Below are positions 7,619-16,217 of a DNA stretch of 64,000 nucleotides, piece by piece. This stretch comes from Massilia pinisoli (GTDB lineage Bacteria; Pseudomonadota; Gammaproteobacteria; Burkholderiales; Burkholderiaceae_D): NCBI RefSeq assembly GCF_024753285.1, contig NZ_JANUGW010000004.1:1-64000 (forward strand). The letters are read 5' to 3'. A program made the translations under genes and the position numbers. Within the stretch, counting starts at the first letter, position 1, and the number at the start of each line of letters is the position of its first letter. The notes beneath the pieces are model-generated. The model saw only the letters and a list, made by a program, of their open reading frames with translations, was not told the origin of the DNA and ran no database searches.

Positions 7619-8230
7619 ATGAAAAATATCGTGATCCTTATTTCTGGCCGCGGCAGCAACATGGAAGCCATCGTGCGCGCGCAGCAGGCCGAAGCCTGGC
7701 CGGCCCGCATCGCCGCCGTGATCAGCAATAAGCCGGACGCCAAAGGCCTCGAGTTTGCGCAACGCCACGGCATTCCGACCGCCGTCGTGCCCAACAAGGA
7801 ATACCCGACCCGTGAAGCGTTCGACGCCGCCCTGCAAGCCACGATCGACCGGTTCGAACCGGATCTCGTCGTGCTGGCCGGCTTCATGCGCATCCTGACG
7901 GCGCCGCTCGTCGAGCACTACGCGGGCCGCATGCTGAACATCCACCCGTCGCTGCTGCCGCTGTTCCCTGGCCTGCACACGCACCGGCAGGCGCTGGACG
8001 CACGCGTCGAGGAACATGGCGCGACCGTGCACTTCGTCACCGCCGAGCTGGACCATGGCCCGGCCGTGATCCAGGCGCGGATCCCCGTGCTGCCGGGCGA
8101 CACGGAAGACAGCCTGGCCGAACGCCTGCTGGCGGAAGAACACGTCATTTATCCGCAAGCGGTGCGCCTGTTCATCGAAGACAGGCTCAGCATCGAAGGC
8201 GGCGAGGTCCGGATCGCCGCGACCCCCTGA
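7619..8230 (+). CDS. purN: Phosphoribosylglycinamide formyltransferase (GART 1)
   Basis: PurN transfers a formyl group from 10-formyl-THF to glycinamide ribonucleotide, the third step of purine synthesis. The 203-residue protein begins MKNIVILISGRGSN, the GAR-binding loop, and has the folate-site region VLAGFMRILTAPLVEHYAGRMLNIHPSLLPLFPG, which holds the catalytic Asn-His pair (NIHPS), plus a conserved Asp in ELDHGPAV. Length is usual for the family. An in-frame ATG at 7571 lies upstream but falls before the likely promoter, so 7619 is preferred. The mRNA looks leaderless. The methyltransferase gene follows after 20 bases and may be co-transcribed. Confidence 0.97.
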   Translation: MKNIVILISGRGSNMEAIVRAQQAEAWPARIAAVISNKPDAKGLEFAQRHGIPTAVVPNKEYPTREAFDAALQATIDRFEPDLVVLAGFMRILTAPLVEHYAGRMLNIHPSLLPLFPGLHTHRQALDARVEEHGATVHFVTAELDHGPAVIQARIPVLPGDTEDSLAERLLAEEHVIYPQAVRLFIEDRLSIEGGEVRIAATP

Positions 8231-8250
8231 TTTTATTTCCAAGGAACACC

Positions 8251-9549
8251 ATGAGATTGCCACCCGCGATACTCGGCAATGCGGAAGAAGTATTGCGCGA
8301 GATCCTGCGCTTTATGTCCCCGGCCGACGTCACCCTGTCGCGCTACTTCAAGGACCATCCCCGCCTGGGCGGGCGCGAGCGCGGCGCCATCGCCGAATGC
8401 GTCTACGCCGTGCTGCGCAACAAATCCTTCTTCACCGATTTCGCCGGCGCCGGCGCGACGATGCGCCGTCTGACCCTGCTGGGCATGGCGGAAGCGATCG
8501 GCGCGGACTCGCTGGGTGGCCTGACGGAAGACGAAGTCGCCTTCCTGACCCGCATCAAGGAAATCGACCGTTCGCTGCTGCCGCCGAAGAAGCTGGCGAA
8601 CCTGCCGGACTGGCTGTACGACAAATTCGTCGCGCAGTATGGCGAGGAAGAGACCTTGGCCCTGGCCGCCGTGCTGAACACGCCGGCGCCGCTGGACCTG
8701 CGTGTCAACTCGCTGAAGACGGACCGCGACAAGGTTATCGCCGAACTGGCGACGGCGCCCATCGCCGCCGAACCGACGCCGTATTCGGCACTGGGCCTGC
8801 GCATCTGGAAGAAGCCGGCGCTGCAGAACCTGCCGCTGTTCAAGGAAGGCGCGATCGAGGTGCAGGACGAGGGCAGCCAGGTGCTGGCCCAGCTGCTGGG
8901 CGCGCGCCGCGGCGAGATGGTCGTCGACTTTTGCGCCGGTGCCGGCGGCAAGACGCTGGCGATCGGCGCCATCATGCGCAGTACGGGCCGCCTGTATGCG
9001 TTCGACGTGTCGGAAAAGCGTCTGACCAAGCTCAAGCCGCGCCTGGCGCGCAGCGGCCTGTCGAACGTGCATCCTGTCGTCATCGCGCACGAACGCGACG
9101 CGAAAGTGAAGCGTTTGGCCGGCAAGATCGACCGCGTGCTCGTCGATGCGCCGTGCTCCGGCATGGGCACCCTGCGCCGCAATCCGGACGTGAAATGGCG
9201 CCAGCAGCTCGAGGGCATCGCGGAGTTGACGGAAAAACAGGCGTCGATCCTCGACGGCGCCTCGCGCCTCGTGAAATTCGGCGGCCGCCTCGTCTACGCG
9301 ACGTGCAGCCTGCTGGATGAAGAAAACGACGGCATCGTGCAAGGCTTCCTCGCCTCGCACCCGGATTTCGAACTGGTGCCGATGCACAAGGTTCTGGCTG
9401 AACAGCGCATTCCGCTGGAGATGGGCGACTATTTGAAGATGCTGCCGCACAAGCACGGCACGGACGGCTTCTTTGCCGCCGTGCTGGAGCGCAAGGCCGC
9501 GCCTGCCAAGCCCGTTGCCGACGAATCCGACGACGCTGCCGAGCAATAA
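8251..9549 (+). CDS. RsmB/NOP-family RNA (cytosine-C5) methyltransferase
   Basis: The 432-residue protein carries an N-terminal NusB-like helical region and a C-terminal SAM-dependent methyltransferase domain. SAM loop DFCAGAGGKT is at about 226-235; the two catalytic cysteines are C302 in DAPCSGMGT and C352 in ATCSL, the diagnostic pair of m5C RNA methyltransferases. RsmB modifies C967 of 16S rRNA in E. coli; which base this homologue targets is not certain, since no fmt or def lies beside it as often occurs with rsmB. AAGGA stands eight bases before the ATG. The mscS-like gene follows after six bases, so the two are probably one transcript. Confidence 0.9.
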   Translation: MRLPPAILGNAEEVLREILRFMSPADVTLSRYFKDHPRLGGRERGAIAECVYAVLRNKSFFTDFAGAGATMRRLTLLGMAEAIGADSLGGLTEDEVAFLTRIKEIDRSLLPPKKLANLPDWLYDKFVAQYGEEETLALAAVLNTPAPLDLRVNSLKTDRDKVIAELATAPIAAEPTPYSALGLRIWKKPALQNLPLFKEGAIEVQDEGSQVLAQLLGARRGEMVVDFCAGAGGKTLAIGAIMRSTGRLYAFDVSEKRLTKLKPRLARSGLSNVHPVVIAHERDAKVKRLAGKIDRVLVDAPCSGMGTLRRNPDVKWRQQLEGIAELTEKQASILDGASRLVKFGGRLVYATCSLLDEENDGIVQGFLASHPDFELVPMHKVLAEQRIPLEMGDYLKMLPHKHGTDGFFAAVLERKAAPAKPVADESDDAAEQ

Positions 9550-9555
9550 AGGACG

Positions 9556-10899
9556 ATGCCGCTGACCAGCCTGATCTCCGATCTGCTCGATGACCTGAAC
9601 CGTCCCGGCATGCCGTGGCAGGTTGGGGCCGTCGTCGGCTGCATCCTGTTCGGCTGGCTCAGCGCGCAAGTGGTCCGTGTGTGGTGGCGCCGCCGGCGCG
9701 GCGAGGCCGGCAGCTTGCTGCACACCGGTGTCGAAAGTTTCACCCGCGTCGTGGCGCCGTTGCTCGTCGTCGGCTTGCTGTATCTGGCGCAATTCCTCCT
9801 GACCAAAAGCCACTTCCACACGAATATCGTCAAGGTGGCGATTCCCGTGTTCTGGTCGCTGGCCGCGATCCGCCTCGTGTTCTACCTGCTGCGCCGCGTG
9901 TTCGCGCGGCGCGGGCAGCTGGGGCAGGCGCTCGTCACATTCGAAAAGATCTTCGCGCTCGTCGCGTGGCTCGCCGTCGTGCTGTACATCACGGGCTTGT
10001 GGCCGGATATCTTCGATTTTCTCGACAGCTACAAGATCCAGTTCGGCCCGAAGAAGTCGAACAGTGTCACGTTGGCCGACATCCTGCAGGCCGTCGCGTC
10101 CATCGTCGTCGCGCTGATGCTGGCCTTGTGGGCCGGCGCCGCGCTGGAAGAGCGGTTGATGGGCGTGCATGCGCTGCACAGTTCGCTGCGGGTGGCCTTG
10201 GCGCGCCTTGGTCGCGCGTTCCTGATCGTCGGCGCCGTGTTGCTGAGCCTGAACCTCGTCGGCATCGATCTCACCGTGCTGTCCGTTTTCGGCGGCGCGT
10301 TGGGCGTCGGCCTCGGTCTCGGCATGCAGCGGATTGCCAGCAACTACGTGTCCGGCTTCATCATCCTGCTCGAGCGCAGCCTGTCGATCGGCGACATGAT
10401 CTCGGTTAGTACCTTTACCGGTAAAGTCACGCAGATCAACACGCGCTACACCGTGTTGCAGGGACTCGACGGCGTCGAGACCGTGTTGCCGAACGAATTG
10501 CTGATTTCGGGCCCCGTGCAGAATCAGTCGTTGACGACGCGCAAGGTGCGGGCGTCGACGAAGGTGACGGTCGCGTACGGTTCCGACCTGGATCAGGTGA
10601 TGCCGTTGCTGATCGCGCAAGCCGTCGGCACGCCGCGCGTGCTGGAAGAGCCGGCGCCCGGCATCTCGCTGACGCGTTTCGGCCCGGACGGCTACGAGCT
10701 CGACCTGGGGTTCTGGATCGCCGATCCGGAAAACGGGCAGGGCGGTGTCGTTTCAGAAATCAATAAAAAGATCTACGCGCTGGTACAGGCAGGTACCGTC
10801 AGATTAGGCTTTCCATCCATTGATACCCGCCTGCTCGACTCCCATATAGCATCGGTTGTGGCGCGAATCACGCAGCCGGCGCAGAATTCCCAGCCGTGA
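9556..10899 (+). CDS. MscS-family mechanosensitive ion channel
   Basis: A 447-residue inner-membrane protein with about five or six hydrophobic helices and the MscS core. The pore helix is seen as GGALGVGLGLGMQRIASNYV (about 240-260), followed by the beta domain IGDMISVSTFTGKVTQI and the conserved VLPNELL (about 310-316). Channels of this class open under membrane tension and release solutes during hypo-osmotic shock. It is longer than E. coli MscS, with extra N-terminal helices. AAGGA precedes the ATG, six bases after the methyltransferase stop. A hairpin terminator follows at 10960-10986. Confidence 0.9.
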   Translation: MPLTSLISDLLDDLNRPGMPWQVGAVVGCILFGWLSAQVVRVWWRRRRGEAGSLLHTGVESFTRVVAPLLVVGLLYLAQFLLTKSHFHTNIVKVAIPVFWSLAAIRLVFYLLRRVFARRGQLGQALVTFEKIFALVAWLAVVLYITGLWPDIFDFLDSYKIQFGPKKSNSVTLADILQAVASIVVALMLALWAGAALEERLMGVHALHSSLRVALARLGRAFLIVGAVLLSLNLVGIDLTVLSVFGGALGVGLGLGMQRIASNYVSGFIILLERSLSIGDMISVSTFTGKVTQINTRYTVLQGLDGVETVLPNELLISGPVQNQSLTTRKVRASTKVTVAYGSDLDQVMPLLIAQAVGTPRVLEEPAPGISLTRFGPDGYELDLGFWIADPENGQGGVVSEINKKIYALVQAGTVRLGFPSIDTRLLDSHIASVVARITQPAQNSQP

Positions 10900-10959
10900 G
10901 CGCCTTGATTGCGTCAATACGTGCCGTGCGGCACACGTTGCGCGTAGAATGTCTGTTTG

Positions 10960-10986
10960 CGTCACGCACCAACGCGTGACGTTTTG
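10960..10986 (+). terminator. Terminator after the mscS-like gene
   Basis: CGTCACGC (10960-10967) and GCGTGACG (10974-10981) form an 8-bp stem followed by TTTTG. It lies between the channel gene and the desaturase gene, ending the upstream transcript. Confidence 0.75.
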
Positions 10987-11046
10987 TCATAGCGACTGTT
11001 CCATAGAAAGAACAGCACTACCCTAGTCATCCTTAGTGGAGTCTCG

Positions 11047-12258
11047 ATGAATTTCTTGAGCAACACCTTGCACGGCGTGCTGTCCTTCCTGGACGGCGGT
11101 CTGTTCAACCTGTCGGTTTGGCAGATGGTCGTGTACACGCTGGTCGTCACACACATCACGATCGCCGGCGTGACGATCTACCTGCACCGCCACCAGGCGC
11201 ACCGCGCGCTGGACCTGCACCCGATCGCCAGCCATTTCTTCCGCTTCTGGCTGTGGATGACCACGGGCCAGGTGACGAAGGAATGGGCGGCCGTGCACCG
11301 CAAGCACCACGCCAAATGCGAAACGGTGGAAGACCCGCACAGCCCGGTCACGCACGGCATCAAGAAGGTGTTGCTCGAAGGCGCGGAACTGTACCGCGTC
11401 GAAACGAAGAACCAGGAAACCCTGGAAAAATATGGCCACGGCTGCCCGAACGACTGGATCGAGAACAAGCTGTACACGCCGTACAGCTGGCTCGGCGTGT
11501 CGATGCTGCTGCCGCTGAACGTCGCCATGTTCGGCGTGATCGGTATCACGATCTGGGCCGTGCAAATGCTGTGGATCCCGATCATGGCTGCCGGCGTCAT
11601 CAACGGCATCGGCCACTTCTGGGGCTACCGCAACTACGATTGCAACGATGCGGCGACGAACGTCCTGCCGTGGGGCATCCTCATCGGCGGCGAAGAACTG
11701 CACAACAACCACCATACGTTCGCCACGTCGGCCAAGCTGTCGAGCAAGTGGTATGAGTTCGACATCGGCTGGGCGTATATCCGCATGATGGAAATGGTGG
11801 GCCTGGCCAAGGTCAAGAAGACCATCCCGAAGCCCCGCCTGCAAAAGAACAAGCTGGAAGCGGACTTCGACACCTTGCAGGCGGTCATCGCCAACCGCTA
11901 CGACGTGATGGCGAAATACGCCAAGTCCGTCAAGCATGCGTTCCGTGAAGAAGTGGAGCACCTGAAGCAAAAGGCCGAGCTGGAGTCGCGCTTCCTGAAG
12001 AGCTCGCGCAAGCTGATGCAGCGCGAACCGGCGAAGCTGCAGGCGCCGCAACAGGCCCAGCTGGTCGAGCTGTTCCAGCACAGCAAGGTCCTGGAAACGA
12101 TGCACGAGATGCGCGTGGAACTGGGCGCGATCTGGGAACGCTCGCATTCGACCCGCGACCAGCTGCTGCACCAGCTGCAGGACTGGTGCGCCCGTGCCGA
12201 AGCGTCGGGCATCAAGTCGCTGCAAGAGTTCTCGATGCGCCTGCGCAGCTACGCGTAA
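11047..12258 (+). CDS. Membrane fatty acid (acyl) desaturase
   Basis: A 403-residue di-iron desaturase of the acyl-CoA/stearoyl-type delta-9 class. The three histidine boxes are HRHQAHR (47-53), HRKHH (84-88) and HNNHH (219-223), which bind the two iron atoms. Hydrophobic segments flank the boxes, as expected for an inner-membrane enzyme. It would introduce a double bond into saturated acyl chains and adjust membrane fluidity. The last 120 or so residues form a charged, helical extension rich in Lys, Glu and Gln that bears no catalytic motif. GGAG precedes the ATG. The gene is flanked by terminators and appears monocistronic. Confidence 0.92.
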   Translation: MNFLSNTLHGVLSFLDGGLFNLSVWQMVVYTLVVTHITIAGVTIYLHRHQAHRALDLHPIASHFFRFWLWMTTGQVTKEWAAVHRKHHAKCETVEDPHSPVTHGIKKVLLEGAELYRVETKNQETLEKYGHGCPNDWIENKLYTPYSWLGVSMLLPLNVAMFGVIGITIWAVQMLWIPIMAAGVINGIGHFWGYRNYDCNDAATNVLPWGILIGGEELHNNHHTFATSAKLSSKWYEFDIGWAYIRMMEMVGLAKVKKTIPKPRLQKNKLEADFDTLQAVIANRYDVMAKYAKSVKHAFREEVEHLKQKAELESRFLKSSRKLMQREPAKLQAPQQAQLVELFQHSKVLETMHEMRVELGAIWERSHSTRDQLLHQLQDWCARAEASGIKSLQEFSMRLRSYA

Positions 12259-12292
12259 GCAGCACCGCGACGCCGGCCCGCCCGGCTCCGTG

Positions 12293-12320
12293 AACACCCC
12301 TCGCGCAGGGGTGTTTTCTT
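12293..12320 (+). terminator. Terminator after desaturase gene
   Basis: AACACCCC (12293-12300) pairs with GGGGTGTT (12308-12315), followed by a T-rich tail. It lies 35 bases beyond the stop codon. Confidence 0.85.
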
Positions 12321-12449
12321 TTGTGGAGCGTGATTGCAGGCAATGCGCGGGCAACTGCGTGGCGCATCGTACCGGGCGCGCGTATGATCGCGGCGTGGAG
12401 GGCATCGGCGTCAATCGAGGCGTGTGCCGCCGGAGCCGGAGGAATCGAG

Positions 12450-12692
12450 ATGCAAGAACGCCAGCGCCGTTCAGACGAAGCGACCGCAAATGCCGTGGCA
12501 CGTGGCCTGAACATCCTTGCCGTCCGTGATGCCGACGTCGCTCAGCGCTATATGGAACACATGCACGTGCCGCCTCACGTGATCTGCCGGGTCTTGACGC
12601 AGCCTATCCTCCGGCGCCGGCTCAGCCCGGAGCAATCCGTTTCCGAAGCCATCACGCCGTCCCTGCCGGCCGAACCCGATCAGCCGGCGTAG
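12450..12692 (+). CDS. Small conserved-looking protein of unknown function
   Basis: An 80-residue frame beginning MQERQRRSDEA. The start at 12450 is chosen because GGAGG lies eight bases upstream; the longer frame from 12321 has no such signal and overlaps the terminator. The protein is soluble, with basic and Arg-rich stretches (LTQPILRRRLSPEQSV), no signal peptide and no cysteine beyond one in ICRVL. I recognise no named domain. It converges on the next gene with a two-base gap. Confidence 0.6.
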   Translation: MQERQRRSDEATANAVARGLNILAVRDADVAQRYMEHMHVPPHVICRVLTQPILRRRLSPEQSVSEAITPSLPAEPDQPA

Positions 12693-12694
12693 TG

Positions 12695-12973
12695 TCAGGC
12701 GCCGCGTTGCCCGGCGTCGGATGGGACGGCATCGGTGTCCGCACCGGAAAGGGCCGTCGCATGTTCGGTTCGCGTGCAGTCGTCGATCGACTTGCGCTCC
12801 TCGACGGCCAGCTCTGGTGGGTCGAGCATATCGGCCAGCATGGCCGCGAGCTCGGGCGTGTCCCACGGCGCGCCGCTGCGTTCCCTGGTGTGGATGTAAT
12901 GTCGGATCTCGCTATCCTGTTCCGGCGTGAGCGGCAGGCCGCGGAACGTGGTGGAGGGTCTGGATTCTTTCAT
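12695..12973 (-). CDS. Small protein of unknown function
   Basis: A 92-residue frame starting MKESRPSTTFRG. This start has GAGAG about six bases upstream; an ATG 33 bases earlier lacks one. The central part, LTPEQDSEIRHYIHTRER followed by PWDTPELAAMLADML, looks like a compact helical protein; the C-terminal 25 residues are low in structure and rich in Ala, Asp and Thr. No domain is recognised. It ends two bases from the convergent 80-residue gene. Confidence 0.55.
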   Translation of the reverse strand: MKESRPSTTFRGLPLTPEQDSEIRHYIHTRERSGAPWDTPELAAMLADMLDPPELAVEERKSIDDCTRTEHATALSGADTDAVPSDAGQRGA

Positions 12974-13055
12974 GGCGCTCTCGCTTTCCGGCCTGTTGCC
13001 GGTCATCCGACTGTACGCGCATCGGGGGCGCGCGAGCGCACGGCAGCGTGTCGAG

Positions 13056-14144
13056 TCAGCGGCGACAACCGGCCGACGACGGCACGCCGCACGCGATCAT
13101 CGCACCCACGTCCGGGTTCGCCAGGTAGTCGAGGTGGGCCGTCAGTGGATTCTCGATCCATCCCAGCCACGTCCTGTCGTTCGACACGAGAACGTCCGCC
13201 ACCGCCACGTCCGGCGCCGTGTAGCGGGCCGGCAGCAGGCGATAGGACAGCAGGTCGTTCGGATCGGTAAAAGCGACGACGGCCAGCCGCTGCAGCGCTT
13301 CCGCGCGGCGATTGGGCTGGCGCCGGCGCAAGTCGAGGAAACGCTGCAGGGCGTCCTGCACGGGGATCGCGCGCATCCCGCCCGATTGCTCCGCCAGGCC
13401 GAGGATCGGTAACTGGTTGCCAGCCATGAACAGCAGCGCGAGCCGGCGCGCCGCCTGCTGGCCCAGCGCCCGGGTCTGCGGCTGCCACGATTCCAGCATC
13501 GCGCTGAGCGCGTCGAACAGCATCTTGCTGCCCAGGCTTTCCGCGACGACGACGAGGGGCGCTTCGCTGTACGGATCGTCCGCGATCACCCGTGCGATCG
13601 TCTGGACCATGGCATCGCGGATCGCCACATGGCTCTCGCCTTCGTAGATGACGGCGTCGGCCAGGCAATCGTCCAGCAGGTTGTCCTTGACGTAGGCGTT
13701 CAGCGCGCTGCGCTTGGGCTTGCAGGTGCCGGCGGCCGCGCAATCGGTCGGTGTTCCGGTGAGATCAAAATCGAGCTGGTGCTTCAACGCCGCCGTCAGC
13801 GGCGACCACACGAGGGCGTGGAAGCGCACCGTGCCGCCCGCCAGCGGCCGCGTGCTTTCCACCACCTCGATGCGCGCGGAAGCCGTGGCGGGGACCGCCG
13901 GCGCATGCTCTTCGACGACGCCGGCGATGCGGTCGATCTGATGCTCGGCCCAGGCCCTGTCGTGCGTGCACATGCCGTGGACGAGAAGCACGTCGACGGG
14001 CCTCCCACCGGCGACCGCGACAATGCCCGCGATGCCGGGAAAGGTCGCGCTGCCGCGCACGACGACGGCGGGACGGTAGGGGGTGGCGCAGGCGGCGAGG
14101 AGGCCGAGGGTGGACAGGAACGACAGTCGGGAGCGCCACATCAT
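13056..14144 (-). CDS. Lipoprotein with alpha/beta-hydrolase fold
   Basis: A 362-residue predicted lipoprotein. Its signal peptide ends in the lipobox LAAC with the lipidated cysteine at residue 19. The mature part has alpha/beta-hydrolase features: the strand and oxyanion turn VDVLLVHGMCTHD (about 51-63) and a nucleophile elbow VVVAESLGSKM with Ser in A-E-S-L-G. A late LDYLANPD is a possible catalytic His region but is not certain. The start at 14144 has GGAG eight bases upstream; the frame extends further without support. Substrate is unknown. It is transcribed away from rpmG and separated from it by a terminator. Confidence 0.65.
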   Translation of the reverse strand: MMWRSRLSFLSTLGLLAACATPYRPAVVVRGSATFPGIAGIVAVAGGRPVDVLLVHGMCTHDRAWAEHQIDRIAGVVEEHAPAVPATASARIEVVESTRPLAGGTVRFHALVWSPLTAALKHQLDFDLTGTPTDCAAAGTCKPKRSALNAYVKDNLLDDCLADAVIYEGESHVAIRDAMVQTIARVIADDPYSEAPLVVVAESLGSKMLFDALSAMLESWQPQTRALGQQAARRLALLFMAGNQLPILGLAEQSGGMRAIPVQDALQRFLDLRRRQPNRRAEALQRLAVVAFTDPNDLLSYRLLPARYTAPDVAVADVLVSNDRTWLGWIENPLTAHLDYLANPDVGAMIACGVPSSAGCRR

Positions 14145-14245
14145 GCGTTTCTCCAGCGGAACGGACGTTCGACTATAGCCAAGCCGCCGCGGTGGAAACG
14201 CCGTGAATTGCCGATCGGTGATCCCGATCAATGGCTCAGAAAAAC

Positions 14246-14280
14246 AAAAAGCCGCGCACGGTGAAGTGGGCGGCTTTTTT
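14246..14280 (-). terminator. Terminator of the rpmB-rpmG operon
   Basis: AAAAAGCCGC (14246-14255) and GCGGCTTTTT (14270-14279) form a strong stem. On the minus strand it is followed by TTTTTGTTTTT. It lies 14 bases after the rpmG stop. Confidence 0.85.
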
Positions 14281-14293
14281 GGAAAGAACCAGA

Positions 14294-14461
14294 TTACTTG
14301 ATCTTGGTTTCTTTGTAGACCACGTGCTTACGTGCTTTCGGGTCGAATTTGGTGATTTCCATCTTCGCCGGCATCGTACGCTTGTTCTTGGTCGTGGTGT
14401 AGAAGTGACCGGTACCTGCGGTCGATTCCAGTTTGATCTTGTCGCGGCCAGTTTTTGCCAT
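14294..14461 (-). CDS. rpmG: 50S ribosomal protein L33
   Basis: A 55-residue protein beginning [20 protein letters not shown] and containing YTTTKNKR and [15 protein letters not shown], the full L33 sequence pattern. It lacks the CxxC zinc pairs, so it is the cysteine-free form. It belongs to the large ribosomal subunit near the E site. It follows rpmB by 13 bases in the same operon, the usual arrangement. Confidence 0.97.
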   Translation of the reverse strand: MAKTGRDKIKLESTAGTGHFYTTTKNKRTMPAKMEITKFDPKARKHVVYKETKIK

Positions 14462-14474
14462 GATGACTCCCTAA

Positions 14475-14711
14475 TTAGATTTTCTCGCCGCGGGCGCGCA
14501 TGTCGGCCAGCACAGCGTCGATGCCGAGCTTGTCGATGACGCGCAGGCCGGCGTTCGAAATACGCAGGGAGACCCAGCGGTTTTCGGATTCTACGAAGAT
14601 GCGGCGGTTCTGCAGGTTCGGCAGAAAACGACGCTTGGTTTTGTTGTTGGCGTGGGAGACGTTGTTGCCAACCATCGGACCCTTGCCAGTAACTTGGCAA
14701 ACACGTGCCAT
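14475..14711 (-). CDS. rpmB: 50S ribosomal protein L28
   Basis: A 78-residue protein starting [20 protein letters not shown], typical of L28, with the conserved [24 protein letters not shown] stands seven bases before the ATG at 14711; a longer frame upstream is not coding. L28 is part of the large subunit and is needed for ribosome assembly. It is the first gene of rpmB-rpmG. The upstream 160 bases to the next gene hold its promoter, which I cannot assign with certainty. Confidence 0.97.
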   Translation of the reverse strand: MARVCQVTGKGPMVGNNVSHANNKTKRRFLPNLQNRRIFVESENRWVSLRISNAGLRVIDKLGIDAVLADMRARGEKI

Positions 14712-14879
14712 AGCGCACTCCTTGAATAAACTTCCACAATCGGAAAAACGAGAGTATAGCTTGAAAACCGTCGCGTAATCAACAACTTGCGGAAAAAAAT
14801 TGTGTCTAGATAAACCAGTTTGATTTAACAATCGTGAATTCTCACAATTTTTGCGCCGTAAGGTCCTGTTTACACACCG

Positions 14880-15431
14880 TTATTCCGCCCTCGGACTGGC
14901 CCCGGCCGTGCGTTCGACGTGCGCGATGAGTGCCCGCAGCGCGGCCGAGATGGGAGCGACGAAGCGGGGAACGTCGGCGATCCGGTCGGGATCGGCACCG
15001 GAACCGATGACGGGGATGCGCAGGCAGGCATCGAGGACGAGGTCGGCCGACATCGTCCGCAGCGTCTCCTTCAACGCCTCGTCCGCGTGGAACGATTGAT
15101 AGGACGGGTTCAGCACGGCGACGGGCTTCCCCGCGAACGGCGCGTGGTTGACGACCCAGTCGAGCGTGTTCTTGATCGTGCCGGTGACGCCGTGCGCGTA
15201 CTCGGGACTGGCGATGAGGAGGGCGTCGGCGGCCGTGATGGCGTCCTGCAGGGCCAGCACGCCGGGCGGCAGGTCGGTGCGTTCGGGATTGAAAAGCGGG
15301 AAATCCTTGTGCTGCTCGAAGCAGTCGATAGCGATGCCGGCCGGTGCGAGATCACGGCAGGCGCGCAGCAGGCCGGCAGTCAGCGACCGGCTGCGCTGGC
15401 TGCCGCAGAGGGCGAGGATGCGAAGAGACAT
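14880..15431 (-). CDS. NAD(P)H-dependent FMN reductase family protein
   Basis: A 183-residue flavodoxin-fold protein. It starts MSLRILALCGSQRSRSLT, the FMN-phosphate loop of this family (usual GSxRxxS), and carries the second signature ASPEYAHGVTGTIKNTLDW (about 75-95), which fits the NADPH-dependent FMN reductase / chromate-quinone reductase group. These cytosolic enzymes reduce FMN, quinones or azo compounds. No Shine-Dalgarno is obvious. It lies 35 bases upstream of the radC stop in the same orientation, with no terminator seen between them. The natural substrate is not predictable. Confidence 0.88.
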   Translation of the reverse strand: MSLRILALCGSQRSRSLTAGLLRACRDLAPAGIAIDCFEQHKDFPLFNPERTDLPPGVLALQDAITAADALLIASPEYAHGVTGTIKNTLDWVVNHAPFAGKPVAVLNPSYQSFHADEALKETLRTMSADLVLDACLRIPVIGSGADPDRIADVPRFVAPISAALRALIAHVERTAGASPRAE

Positions 15432-15466
15432 GGGCTCATGGCTTTTGTTAAAACAGCCATGCTAGC

Positions 15467-16141
15467 TCAGATCTGGCCATGCTCCGCAAAGGAATGCACG
15501 AGCGGCCCGGCCACGATGAAATGGTCGAGCACGCGGATGTCGACAAGATTCAAGGCCTGGACGAGGGCGCCCGTCAGGCGCAGGTCCGCGTCGCTCGGTT
15601 CCGGCAGTCCGGACGGGTGGTTGTGCGCGAGGATCACGCCGGCCGCGTTGTACGACAGTGCCTCGATGACGACTTCGCGCGGATAGACGCTCGTGTGCGT
15701 GAGCGTCCCGCGGAACAGTTCGCGGTCGGCGATCAGGCGGTTCTTGACGTCAAGGAACAGCACGACGAACGACTCGTGGCGCTGGCCGCCCAGCTTGATG
15801 CGCAGGTAGCGCTTGACGAGCTCGGGCGACCCGAACGCTTCGCCTGCCTGCAACTGCTCGGCGATGGCGCGCCGGGCCAGTTCCATCACGGCCTGCAACT
15901 GCGCGTATTTCGCCATGCCGAGGCCGTGCACTTCGGTGCAATCGTCCAACGTGGCGCCGAACAGGCCGTGCAGCGAGCCAAAGTGCCGGAGAATGTCGCG
16001 GCCCAGTTCCACTGCACTTTTGCCGCGCACGCCCACGCGCAGCAGCAGCGCCAGCAATTCCGGATCGGACAACGCCTGCGCTCCTTCGCGCACGAGCCGT
16101 TCGCGCGGCCGGGTCTGTTCCGGCCAGTCTTCGATACCCAT
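15467..16141 (-). CDS. radC: RadC family protein (JAB/MPN domain)
   Basis: The 224-residue protein has an N-terminal helix-hairpin-helix region (about 1-100) and the C-terminal RadC/JAB domain with metal-binding motif HNHPSG and the downstream Asp in SDADLRLT, plus the upstream Glu in PREVVIEAL. RadC was once linked to DNA repair, but its role is unsettled. GGGAGG lies five bases before the ATG at 16141; the longer frame upstream overlaps the divergent LysR promoter. The 76-base divergent gap also has AATAAT-like -10 boxes for both genes. Confidence 0.95.
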   Translation of the reverse strand: MGIEDWPEQTRPRERLVREGAQALSDPELLALLLRVGVRGKSAVELGRDILRHFGSLHGLFGATLDDCTEVHGLGMAKYAQLQAVMELARRAIAEQLQAGEAFGSPELVKRYLRIKLGGQRHESFVVLFLDVKNRLIADRELFRGTLTHTSVYPREVVIEALSYNAAGVILAHNHPSGLPEPSDADLRLTGALVQALNLVDIRVLDHFIVAGPLVHSFAEHGQI

Positions 16142-16217
16142 CGATGCCTCCCTGTGCAACCGTGCATTATTCGCGCGGCGGCATGGCAGTCGCTTGGGCT
16201 TGCGCAATAATAGCCAC

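Noticed and set aside
8233..10620. 795-codon minus-strand ORF
   Set aside because: Antisense shadow of the methyltransferase and mscS genes.
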